Of a DNA stretch of 64,000 nt, positions 12,559 to 23,068 are shown one piece after another (the stretch's first letter is position 1; every line of letters starts with the position of its first letter). The stretch is from assembly GCA_038049695.1 (NCBI GenBank), contig CP142454.1:13000501-13064500 (forward strand), given 5' to 3'. The DNA is from Cinnamomum chago. Its lineage: Eukaryota; Streptophyta; Magnoliopsida; Laurales; Lauraceae. The notes under the pieces are model-generated. The model was given only the letters and a program-made list of their open reading frames with translations, did not search any database and was not told the origin of the DNA. The translations under genes and the position numbers were made by a program.

Positions 12559-14924
12559 GAAAGGCTCCTGAACAAGCTTCCCTTACCTTATATATTAAGG
12601 ATAAATCCAGGCCATTCAATCCATCCTCCCATCCAACGTCTCTCATTAATCCTTTAAAAACAACAAAAGGGAAGGAAAAAAAAAGGTGACTAAACAATTT
12701 CTAAATGAAAGTGGCTACCTACACACTACAAATGACTCTCTACACACTGCATTTAAAAAAAAAATCAAAAAATTCCTAAAGTACCCTCGCCCTCTCCTTC
12801 CCTCTCTCTCCTTTCTCCTCGTTGTCCACCGCCCACCAACCCGCCCACCCTCTCCCCTTCCTCTCCTCTCCCTCTTCCTCATCATCTTCCTCTCCTTCTC
12901 CCTCTCTATTTCCCTCTCTTCCCCTCTCCCTGCTCGTCGCCGCCCGCTGCCCGCCCACTCTCCTTCTCCTTCTCCCTCTCTATTTCCCTCTCCCCGTTCA
13001 TCACCGACCGCCGCCCGGTCACCCTCTCCCCATCTTCTCTCCCTCTCACGATGGACAAGCAAATGAAGAAGAATCAAAAGCTTTGGATGTAAAAAAAAAA
13101 AAAAAATTGCTATTGAAATCGGCGAATCCGATTCGTTCGGCGACACAGGGCCGAACAAATCGAGTTTGTTCAGTGACACAGGGCCGAACGAATCGAGTTT
13201 GTTCGGCCCTGTGTCGCCGAACGAATCGGATTCGCCGATTTCAATGACAATTTTTTTTTTTTACATCCAAAGCATTTGATTCTTCTCCATTTGTTTGTCC
13301 ACCGTGAGAGGGAAAGAGGATGGGGAGAGGGTGACCGGGCGGCGGTTGGTGATGAGTGGGGAGAGGGAAATAGAGAGGGAGAAGGAGAGGAAGAGGGAGA
13401 AGGAGAAGGGAGAAGGAGAGTGGGCGGGCAGCGGGCCGCGACGAGTAGGGAGAGGGAAATAGAGAGGGAAATGGAGAGGAAGAGGGAGAGGAGAGGAATT
13501 GGAGAGGGTGGGCGGGCGGGCGGTGGACAACGTGGAGAAGAGAGAGAGGGAAGGAGAGGGCGAGGGTAGTTTAGGAATTTTTTGTTTTTGTTTTTATTTT
13601 TTTAAAATGCAGTGTGTAGAGAGCAAAACTATGTGTTGATCGTTCGATTTTTGCTTCTATTTTCTTCTTACTGAACACTTTCTCTCTCTCTGATTCATGT
13701 ATGTGATTTGGGGGTTGCATTTCTCTTTGGTTTGGAGATCTGGATATCAGCTTGATGGATTTGGTTTGTTTTGAGTGATTCTACATTTCTTTTAGCAATT
13801 TGGGATTTAGGTTTTCTTTTTCTTTTTTATGATCTAGGCTTCCTTTATTTCTCTGTCTTGTTTTCATTCATTCATTTTGGAGATCGGGTGGTTTGCTATG
13901 ATATTTTGCACGTATTTCTTCAAAAATTTCTTTTGGTTGTATTATCTTAGAATTGTTGGGTTTCCTTTGAATCTTGGCTTCAGCCATTCCCCTGAGAAAC
14001 AAAAACGTTCTGACTTTCACAATGGCATCTCATAGGCTATGCGCAACTCCTGGATATGGAAGATGACATTCTCTCCAATGAAGTGACTGCAATTGTTAAA
14101 AAAAAAAAACCAAAAAAAAAAAAAACAACAACAAAAAAAATATAGTAGCACCATCCTCTCCACATAGTCGTGTGAACCAGAAACATCCCATCCTTCTCAT
14201 TTATGTTCATCTGCCACAAAAACAACCATTGTAAAAACAACAGCCACAAAAACAACCATTGTAAAAAAAAAAAAAAAACCACTATCTTCCTCTTCCTCAG
14301 TTGTCTAAACCATGCCCATCTAATCTCAAACATTTGTGTTCAATAACCACAGAAAACCATCATAGTAGGAACAAAAAATCACTATGCATCGTCCCCCAAG
14401 GCTAGGCTACTCTCTTTCTCATCCCCTACAAACCCAAGAACTAATGAGATATTCACAGAAACCAGCCATCTTCTGGGTTTTGTCTTCAGAATGAAAAAAC
14501 CACACTGAGTTTTTCTGATAGAAGCCAATCAAGAGAGTCAAAATACAGAGCCCTTGATCGGAGAGGAAGAGCGTAGTGAGGCGAGCGCGGCTCCGATTTC
14601 CGAGAGGGTTGGGATAGAACGAAATCTTAGTCTCGATTTTGGGTATATTCTCATTTCCTACTGTCTGCGATTGAGAGAGACGATAGAGATCTCCTAGTTT
14701 TATTGTCCGAACGAGATAGACGAAGAGGAGACGAAGACTAAAGAGGAGTAGCAACGAGGAAGAGAGGAAGAGCGCAGAGAGGGCTTGGAGCGAAAGAGTT
14801 GCAGAAATCAATTTAGGTGCTATTATTTAGGTGCTTTTAAGGGTTTAACGAGAGACGTTGGATGCGGGGATGGATTGGACGACTTGGATTTGTCCTTATT
14901 ATATAGGAAAGCTTGTACATGAGC

Positions 14925-14926
<2 letters not shown>
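12559..14926. mobile_element. Non-autonomous TIR element, about 2.4 kb, possibly Mutator-like
   Basis: Terminal inverted repeats of roughly 105-110 bp at about 75-80% identity by eye: left arm 12559-12665, right arm about 14822-14926. Shared blocks include ACAAGCTT, AATCCATCC and CATCCAACGTCTCTC. Long diverged TIRs fit a Mutator-like element. Both outer ends abut (TA)n tracts, so a target duplication cannot be read. The interior holds a foldback (12736-13623), then T-rich, intron- or UTR-like DNA (13630-14300). A more GC-rich segment at 14540-14815 contains a 130-codon minus-strand open frame with no known domain. There is no transposase. A captured gene fragment (Pack-MULE) is possible but unproven. 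Confidence 0.6.
12736..13623. repeat. Foldback: two 424-bp inverted arms around a 41-bp loop
   Basis: The left arm (12736-13159) is nearly all pyrimidine-rich CT sequence; the right arm (13201-13623) is its near complement, rich in GA. The ends read CTCTCTACACACTGCA and TGCAGTGTGTAGAGAG. The loop-proximal part is GC-rich and includes a 33-bp direct repeat containing GACACAGGGCCGAAC. All open frames here are compositional artefacts. A transcript would form one long hairpin, a plausible source of small RNAs. Confidence 0.85.
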
Positions 14927-14972
<46 letters not shown>

Positions 14973-14978
14973 ATATAT

Positions 14979-15050
14979 TGAAAGTTTTAAGTGCATCCAT
15001 CCCTCATTATAGAGTGAGGGACACTTTTATAATTATGAATTTTCTCTCTC
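14979..15050. mobile_element. Fragment of the TA-tract-associated MITE
   Basis: Left-end fragment only. AGTTTTAAGTGCATCCATCC is followed by a decayed palindrome, CCCTCATTATAGAGTGAGGG. (TA)n tracts lie on both sides (about 14929-14978 and 15056-15078). Confidence 0.7.
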
Positions 15051-15133
15051 TCTATAGATATATATATATATATATATAAACCTAATAAAGTATCATATAT
15101 TATCATGAGGGTGAAAATTTGATGGGTTACAAT

Positions 15134-15755
15134 TAGGGTTGTAAACGGGTCGGTTTCGGTCCGGGTCCAGGGTGGACCCGGATTCAGAACTGTTTAGTAA
15201 GAGGGGGATCCGGACCCGGATCGGAACCAGGAAACTGGTTCCGGAACCGGTTCCGATAATTTTAATGGGAACCGGAACCGGAACCGTTTGCGATGCGCGT
15301 CTGGTTCCGGTTCCGGGTATGGTTCCGGTTCTAGTTAAAAAAAGTAATAAAAGGGAATGTTGGGGTTCATATAGCAAGGTCTGGTAAACTTATAATAATA
15401 ATAAAAAAAAGAAACAAAGCCTCAAGAAGTTATTTTTACACTTGATTTAATCGCCTTTATAACATCAGAGTCAACAATTTAGTCACAGCAAGGACCGCAT
15501 AAGGTTAGAAACTTAGAATGAGGGATTCCCATATAGATACTAGTATTTAGGTTAGAGTATATTAGGTCGGGTCCGGGTCCACGGGTCTGAGCTACTGTGG
15601 TTCCGGAACCGGACCCGTTTAGGTAACGGTTCCAAAAAAAGGATCCGGAACCGGAACCATTTACTTATCGGGACCAAAATAAGGACTCAAACCCGGAACC
15701 TAACGGGTCGGAACCTTCGGGTAATTTGAGAATCGGGGACCCATTTACAACCCTA
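15134..15755. mobile_element. hAT-type MITE with 8-bp target duplication
   Basis: The 622-bp element starts TAGGGTTGTAAACGGG and ends CCCATTTACAACCCTA, an almost perfect terminal inverted repeat. It is flanked by a perfect 8-bp direct repeat GTTACAAT (15126-15133 and 15756-15763), the hallmark of hAT transposition. The interior near both ends is rich in GGTTCC/GGAACC and GGGTCC motifs, as in hAT subterminal regions. No transposase is encoded. Confidence 0.88.
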
Positions 15756-16126
15756 GTTACAATAAAATAAACCTCTTGCCGTTTGTTTTGATGCCAATAT
15801 GAATCTCTTGCAACCAAACCTGGGTTGTTGGGTACCAGTCATATTCTCTTCCACATGGGATTAATGGCAAGGAAATCATACACATCAGTACTAACAAAAT
15901 GTTAGGTGTGGAGTCTTATGTTCTTTATACAATGTTTCCTCTGATGAACCCCACTAGTGTGAAATGGAGTGGGAAGATTGTTGTGTTGAGATGGCATTTT
16001 CTTGTGCTTTGATTCTCCGGACAAGTGGGTCTAAAACCCTTAATCATAGGGTACCAACTAAAAAGGCAATGTCAAAAGGGGGAGAGAAAGAAAAAAGGAA
16101 AGAAAGAAAGCCTTATTTGGATGCAC

Positions 16127-16159
<33 letters not shown>

Positions 16160-16340
16160 GGGGAGGTTTCAAGTGCATCCATCCCTCACCATAGGGTGAG
16201 GGACACTTTCATAATTGGGCATTTCAAGTACAAAAGCTACTTTTCAAGTACATAGGGTGAGGTATACATCCTTGTCTTCATGTGCAAAAATGGGAAGTGT
16301 CTCTCACCCTATGGTGATGGATAGATGCACTTGAAACTTT

Positions 16341-16344
<4 letters not shown>
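16160..16344. mobile_element. TA-tract-associated MITE, copy 2
   Basis: About 185 bp, closely matching copy 1 at 9175-9360 along its length, with the same GGGAGGTTTCAAGTGCATCC left end and GCACTTGAAACTTTCCC right end. It is flanked by (TA)n tracts on both sides. The low divergence from copy 1 suggests fairly recent movement. Confidence 0.82.
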
Positions 16345-16377
<33 letters not shown>

Positions 16378-16381
<4 letters not shown>

Positions 16382-16556
16382 ATTTATGTGCATCCATCTC
16401 TCACCATAGGGTGAAGGACACTTCCATAATTGAAAATTTTCATGTGCAAAAAGAGGAAAAGTCATATTTTGTTATATGCATAAAAGGAATATGCATGTGC
16501 AAAAAGGAAAGTTTCTTCACCCTATGGTGAGGGATGGATGCACATGAATGTCCCTA
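16378..16556. mobile_element. TA-tract-associated MITE, copy 3 (diverged subfamily)
   Basis: The same architecture as copies 1 and 2, but with ATTTATGTGCATCCATC and GATGCACATGAATG ends and a different middle containing direct repeats of GCATGTGCAAAAA type. It shares a (TA)n tract with copy 2 on its left and abuts another on its right. Confidence 0.78.
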
Positions 16557-16580
16557 TATATAATATATATATATATATAT

Positions 16581-16632
16581 AAGGTAATATTCAAGTGAGG
16601 GATTCACTCACCATAGGGCGAGGGACACTCCT
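16581..16632. mobile_element. Fragment of the TA-tract-associated MITE
   Basis: A short end fragment: ATTCAAGTGAGGG, then CTCACCATAGGGCGAGGGAC, bordered by TA-rich DNA. It is probably an internally deleted copy. Confidence 0.6.
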
Positions 16633-16754
16633 CTATATATAAAGTAAGCTGAATTGTGTGGTGCGGCCCACCTGGGGACCCACATGGAGATGAGGTGGGG
16701 GGATTTCAAGGACTCCCTGAAACCCTCAATTTAGCTTGCGCACAGCCTCTTTTT

Positions 16755-16860
16755 ACATAATTTTATGTTCTTCAGTACTGGACCAGTTTAAGACTAGATA
16801 CGCATGGAACATAAAATCCTGTAAATTTAAACTGGTCCAGTACTGAGGAACATAAAAATC
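16755..16860. repeat. Inverted repeat around CAGTACTGGACCAGTTTAA
   Basis: TTTTATGTTC followed by TTCAGTACTGGACCAGTTTA at the left is mirrored at the right by TTTAAACTGGTCCAGTACTG and GAACATAAAA. The arms are about 40 bp with a short loop. TAGATACGCATGGA also occurs directly repeated inside and just after the structure. The origin is unclear, possibly a small foldback element. Confidence 0.7.
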
Positions 16861-17785
16861 TAGTCTCAGATAGATACGCATGGACCAGCTTGTTTTGTTA
16901 TCTAGTCAGAAAATGGGCTTCTCAGCTTATGAGGTTAAGAACACAGCCCAAATCTAGCCCAATCCTCAACAGGCAGGTTTGGCCCAGCACATGACAAGTC
17001 CTATTCTTGGCACATCATGAATGAACAATGCAGCCAGTCGTAAATTGACTTTCATACTGAAGGTTAAAGAGTTGGGCATAGGTCAAGCCCATGAGTTTCA
17101 ACAATAAAAGGCCCCTCAAGCCCCTCATCATGTCCAAAGTGGCTTTCTAAAGCACCAAAGCCCAAGGCCTTGCACACTTCACATTGTGGTGCCGCCCAAG
17201 CCACGGTCATGGGTCCATGCCTACTAGTCTAGAATGATCGGTTAAGAGATATCTCATAAACGCCTTCTTTCTTTTCTGCTTTTCCTTCTTCCTTTCCAAC
17301 TTTTTCAATATGGGTTTCTACCAAAAAAAAAAAAAAAAAAAAAATCCCAATGTGCATGGGGCTCTAAGATGCAAGTTTTCTAACAATAAATGGGATCTGA
17401 TCTACAGAGTTGCTTTTATGGGATTTTCAACACAGATTACTAAAAATCTCCCAACACAATATATGACAGGCTCCCTCTAAATATGGTCACGAGTGAAGGG
17501 AGATAGTTCTGGCATGGTATCTAAAGTTACACACTTATATAATATCTACAGACATCTCTCTTAAAGGGCGATGAACGCAAGAACATGCAGTGCAGAGTCT
17601 AAGGTGGTGATCTAGGACTAGGCCGGTGATTAATTATTTAAAAGGGGAGGTTTCTTTTTTCTTTTTTCCTTTTTTGCTTGCAGCACATTTTCATTTGTGT
17701 ATATGTGAGATATATTATCATGTTTGTTTGGAATTACCATCTCACATGAGTTGATGATATAAGGAAAAATAACCGATAGGGGCGG

Positions 17786-18075
17786 GGGATGCGGGGTGGG
17801 CCGGGCCCTTTATATTCAGGCTTATAAAGCTATTGTAGTCTTCAAAACCAGTCCCAGTCCATTCACAAAATATGCACCCTTGTGTACTAAATAGGTTAGG
17901 TCAAGTTGGGCTTTATGTATAGCTAGGCCCAGGCTGGCCCTCTTAACTATTTAATTTGGACGGAAAATGGTGGCTGTGTCGAGCCCATTTGCCTAAAATA
18001 TATAGAAGCCCATTGAAGCCCAAGGTAAGCTGGCTGAGGTCGGGCACGGGTTGTCTGGCTCCATGAACACCCCTA
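17786..18075. mobile_element. Possible hAT-type MITE remnant
   Basis: The segment opens with TAGGGGCGGGGG and closes with CATGAACACCCCTA, with GGCCC-rich subterminal DNA, as in many plant hAT MITEs. I find no convincing 8-bp target duplication. A second TAAGGGTGTTCATGGG end appears at about 18182, suggesting a neighbouring related copy. Confidence 0.35.
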
Positions 18076-18394
18076 CAACTTAAAAGAAGAAGAAGAAGAA
18101 GAAGAAGATATTGCAACTCTTACGTGATTAATCATAGTTTGTTAAGTTCTATGGATGGGCTCTAGGGGTAAAACATGAAATTAAGGGTGTTCATGGGTTG
18201 GGTTGGGGCTGGTTAAAAACTTGCATAAGACTGGCCCATTTATTATCACACCAAGAATCCAGCCTATGAGCCTGGGGTCCTGGTCGAGCACATTTGGAAA
18301 GTATACATACATACACATACATTTTTTTTTTTTTTTTTAATTTTTATGTTTTAACTTGGAGGCTTTGAACCGCTGGGTTTTAAGCATTTATAGG

Positions 18395-18600
18395 CCAAGA
18401 CCTAGCTCAATGGAAACCCCGTATCTCACATTCTCACCTGGATGACCAAGGATCGTCCCTTATACTTCTCCGTCCTGGCACGTGCAAGTCTTCTCTACCC
18501 ATGAGTGCAGGTGTCATCTCATTGCATGTGTGAGTGCTTCTCTCCCCGCGTGTGCGGGTGAATGAGTCCTAGCCCCCTTGGCTTGGACACAAAAAGGAAA
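18395..18600 (+). mobile_element. Possible tRNA-derived SINE
   Basis: TAGCTCAATGG resembles a pol III A box, and GGATCGTCCC, about 45 bp downstream, weakly resembles a B box. The segment ends in an A-rich tail near 18590-18606. No target duplication was found. The call rests on box spacing and the A-tail only. Confidence 0.3.
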
Positions 18601-18643
18601 AAAAATGGTCCTTGGACTTCTCATGCAAAATATATTACAAAAA

Positions 18644-19456
18644 GGGAAATTTTTAAAAAAGCCCTTAACTTGTGGGTGATTTTAAAAAAAGGGTCAAAAG
18701 AATTTAATATTTCAAAAATGAATGAAAGTTTGCAAGACTTATTTCACTCAAGTTCAATCCGGCGATCCATACCCACTGCTGGTAATTTTGTATAAACAAA
18801 AACTTAAAAGGACAAAAGTGCCCTTAGTGAGAGTAAGTAGGTAAAAATGAAAATTTCAAAACAGTCCTAAACTTTTTAGGTGACGCTTTAATTGTTACCC
18901 TAGTCAATATTTAATTTCAGTTTTCACGTCATGATCAATCCAATATTTGGGCACTCTAATTATTAACGTAAATCTCACTACAATCAATGCATTGTGTTAA
19001 ATAAGTGACTTGAAACAGCCAAAAGTGATCTTATAGTTGGTTCAACATTTTGGAGAATGAATGAAATCAAATGGATTTTTTTTTCATTTTGAATTAAATT
19101 TTCTTTTGCTAACAATGGATGGAGATCTCCCAACAGGACCTAATTGAAAGAAGTCTTAAAAACTTTCGTACATTCTTGAAATATTCAATTCCTTGGTCCT
19201 TTTTTGAAAACCACCTAAAAAGTTTAGGACTATTTTGAAAATTTCCTTTTTACCTACTTACTACTCGCTAAGAGCACTTTTGTCCTTTTGAATTTTTGTT
19301 TATACAAAGTTGCCGGCGGTGGGTGGGTATAGATTGCCGGATTGGACCTGTTTGAAATAAATCTTGAAAATTTTCATATGTTTTTGAAATATTGAATTCT
19401 TTTGACCCTTTTTTGAAAATCACCTGAAAGTGAAAGGACTTTTTTGAAAATTTATC
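18644..19456. mobile_element. Mutator-like MITE with long TIRs and 9-bp target duplication
   Basis: The 813-bp element has inverted arms of roughly 240 bp (18644-18890 and 19195-19456). Each arm carries AAAAAAGGGTCAAAAGAATT and, further in, blocks such as AAAGTTTAGGAC/GTCCTAAACTTT. It is flanked by the 9-bp direct repeat TTACAAAAA (18635-18643 and 19457-19465), the length expected for Mutator-like transposition. It has no coding capacity. The 77-codon open frame in the left arm is spurious. Confidence 0.85.
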
Positions 19457-19465
19457 TTACAAAAA

Positions 19466-20962
19466 ACACCTCATTTAACAATTAAAAACTTTCCTACCTT
19501 GAGGCCCTTAATGCAAGGGTTACTGATAAGATGATCCCCATTTCTCACACACCCCTAAGTTATAAACTTTGTCATCCCACTCCCTCATCTCGTGATGGAC
19601 ATGCACCTAGGAAGGCTCCATTGTCTAGACCTTGATTTTACCCAAAACAATACATATAAAAAAGGAAAATAATAAACTAAAAGAAAACATTTGGGAAGGA
19701 GTCAAGAGGGGTTGAACATGATGGATAATATGTATAGATTCAACTTGAACTCAACCCATTTAATAATTGGATTGAAAATTCTGAACATGAGCCTAAACGG
19801 GAATTTGAAAATCAAATAATAGGACAGCTTCAGGTTAGGTTAGCAGGTTGTAGTGCCTTTATTTGGGTCTGATCCGGTCCAGGTTCCGTTGGATGGTAGA
19901 ATAGCAATAATAGCCTCAACTCGATCGAGCCCACCCATTTAATGTAGGCTAGAAATTCTAAATCAAATCCAACCCAAACAAAAAAAAAGGACAACCCCAA
20001 CCTTGAATTGCAGGGTTCGTTTTGGATTGTATTGGTGAATTAGGTCAAAAGGTACCATACTTAAGCTGGGTGCATCCTCCATTGCAGCGATGAATCCACT
20101 ACTACAAGAGCAATTAATTTCAAGATGGGAATGAATGGTTGAATCAGTGAGAGATAAAACTAATAAATCTATTATCTAAGCATTGAACTTTACCATCTAA
20201 GCTGGTTATTGTGACTTCCTATTTGTTAAAATGGATAACAACATAAGAACAAGTATAATGCGAGGAACAAGTATAATGTGAGGCATTATCAAACAAAATT
20301 CTAGACTTTAAGATTCTTTAATCCTTGCAAAAAGTGAATTTCATGATGATAACATTGTTGTGGACTGTGGAGATTTAAGATCCTCAAACACATTATAAAA
20401 TGGAAGACTTAAGCATCATTGAAGAATTACTTTCACTAGAAATTGATCTATCTGTTATCTATCCAACAATTTGCACTCATTTACCGAAAAAAAACTTGCC
20501 CTCTTTACCGGATGCATCTTGCTTCAAGGATCATCAACCTTTTGCAACAACCTATTTGATAAATTGAACACCATGCATGCATTTCTATCCTTCTCTTTGG
20601 GAAACCAAAATCTTCTCTTTCATTAAAATTTCCACAAGCAAATTATGTGTCAAAGCAGACGCTGGATCAACAGGTTGCACGGAAAATCAGAATTACTTAG
20701 CTGAATTCTCATCCAAATGATAGTTATCACTATAGTGGCTTATCATCAAATATTTTATCTGACAGATTGGGTTTGCTTTAAGATTAAAAGATTTTAGCTC
20801 CCCACCAAAAAAAAAAAGTTCCAGCTCTTTCAATCTTTTGTATGGCCCCACCATCTTTCTCCTAATTAAAATAGCACTCTTTTCTTTTACTTCCTTTTGT
20901 TTATTCTCAAACCTTTGTGATGGTCATGTCTTTCGATACTAGGAATACTAAAGACAGAAGAA
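19466..20962. other. Intergenic DNA, no gene recognised
   Basis: AT-rich sequence with only short open frames. At about 19730-20010 there is GGTT/AACC-rich sequence resembling hAT MITE interiors, without identifiable ends. Nothing else can be supported. Confidence 0.4.
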
Positions 20963-23068
20963 TGTTGTGACAATGTTGTTTGTAACGAGATATCTGACAT
21001 GAACTATATCTTTACCTGTGAAGAATCCATTACCTTCTCTCTCTCTTGGATCCTTTAGTTGTGTTTGTTGCACTCGCTGTTAGATTGTATGGTCTCAATC
21101 CATCAGTTGATGTAATAAATTGTTTGTAACAAGATATCTGACATGAACTATATCTTTACCTGTGAAGAATCCATTACCTTCTCTCTCTCTTGGATCCTTT
21201 AGTTGTGTTTGTTGCACTCGCTGTTAGATTGTATGGTCTCAATCCATCAGTTGATGTAATAAATTGTTTGTAACAAGATATCTGACATGAACTATATCTT
21301 TACCTGTGAAGAATCCATTACCTTCTCTCTCTCTTGGATCCTTTAGTTGTGTTTGTTGCACTCGCTGTTAGATTGTATGGTCTCAATCCATCAGTTGATG
21401 TAATAAATTGATTGATTAATTTATTTATCAATAAAATCATGCTTTCTTTTCATGAGATGAATGATGTTTTATTACTTAATGCACATGATCAATACATATG
21501 ACATGATGGTTCATGAAATGAACCGGGTCCCATTAGTATATTGGATGTGATATATGTATATGGATGAGATCAACATACGGGAGACATTGTCACAAATCTT
21601 ATACTTAAATATGTTCACAACTAGTGATGAGACTGGGCATCTTATATGATAAGATTGCAGCACTTTGATCACTATGAGATAGTGTGATTTGTCATAATTA
21701 TCAGAATGTAAGATTCTGAATCACGGTGCTGGTACATTAGATGTATTGAAGGACCATGAGAAACATCTTATGAATACTGTCTCGATTTTAAGGTTTGCTC
21801 TCATAATTCCCTAGCAATAGGCTCTTAATCCTGAGACATTGATGAACTCAAGTTTCTATCTATTCATTTGCTTTCCGTCACCAATGAGTGAGGCCAACTG
21901 TAGGTCAACACCTCGGTGTCTTGGGTACGTGGTAGTAGGACCGTGGGAACATCCAATGGTTAAGATTGAATCTATTTATATTATCCCCTTCTGCCAATTA
22001 ATGGATTTGTCATTAGTGAGTGAGTATCCATCTCTATTAAGAGTTAATTGGATGGCACTGATGATCACTGTGATTAATTGGGGCTCAAGGATAATAAGAT
22101 GTGGATCTAAGATTGGATGGGATAAATTTATTCTAATTGATCCATGAATATTGATAGAGGGACCTACTTGTAGTAATTGAGAAGTTTAGGGTCTTCTTTG
22201 TAATTTGTTTTAAAGACTGGAATGCAATTGTATTTATATAGTGGTGTTACTTGCAATTAACTGTGGGCCTGGATTGCACATGAGATGTAGTGTCGAGGTG
22301 TCTCAGTTAGAGCCAGTTTTCTATGGAATCCCTAGTGGTCCCCACACTAGCCCAAGATATTAGAAAGATTCTAATCCTACTTGATTTTCAAAAGGAAGGA
22401 ATTACAAAGTTACTATTTTTATTTGAAGTGAGACTTCTAATAGTAGTAATAGTATACTTACTAATTATTGTGGAAGTGAGACTTCTATAATAATTAGAAA
22501 AGAGAAAGTTGCTAATTGTTTTTTAAAGTAAGTCTTCTATTTCAATTAGGTAAAGAAGATGTTTGCAAACATATAAAAGAGGCACAAAGGGGCTGGGACG
22601 TCCACCATAGAGATCCACGCCCAACCCTCCTCCTTGTACAAGTGTTGCACAATTTTCTCATCTTCTCTCTCTTCTAGTTTCTTGGAGTTTCTAGTAGGGT
22701 TTTCTCTTGAAGTTTCCACCAATCTTCTTGAGAAAAGAGATCTGATAGCAGGTCATAGCGTGAAAGACAACAAGGTCTTGGAGATCCTAAACAAGAAGAG
22801 TTCTTGATCTAGTTAATTGTCTTCTTCTCGATTAGAACACTACCGGGCTCCAAAGGTATAATCTACTTCTCTATTTGTTGTGGATTATTTTAGATGCATG
22901 TAGTTGCTGATTTCTATCTTTAGATAGAGTTTTATTGCTGTACATGATTGATGAGATTGAGTCATTGCATCCTAGATATGGTCTACGGCCTTATGGGTAC
23001 TTGATCCCTGAGTCAAGTGGGTCAAAAAAATTTTAAAATCTATCCACGAAGCCTACATACTTCCAACA
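20963..23068 (+). mobile_element. LTR-like region, probably a solo or truncated retrotransposon LTR
   Basis: The segment begins TGTTGTGACA and ends ACTTCCAACA, TG...CA ends typical of LTRs. A promoter-like CATATAAAAGAGGC lies at about 22568-22581, followed by a CT-rich leader-like stretch. No tRNA primer site follows the right end and no 5-bp target duplication matches. It may therefore be truncated, and its boundaries are uncertain. It contains the three 144-bp tandem repeats at 20977-21408. Confidence 0.4.
20977..21408. repeat. Three tandem 144-bp repeats
   Basis: Units start at 20977, 21121 and 21265, each beginning TGTTTGTAAC, and are almost identical (for example, G in the first unit is A in the others within AACGAG/AACAAG). 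Each unit holds TCTCTCTCTTGGATCC and ends GATGTAATAAAT. The near-identity implies recent duplication. Confidence 0.95.

Noticed and set aside
12686..13569. Several long open frames on both strands (Ser/Pro-rich and Arg/Glu-rich)
   Set aside because: They read the CT-rich and GA-rich arms of the foldback; the protein repeats are compositional.
14419..14811. 130-codon minus-strand frame in the TIR element
   Set aside because: Leader-like, Ser/Leu-rich sequence with no domain; kept only as possible captured gene DNA, not as a gene.
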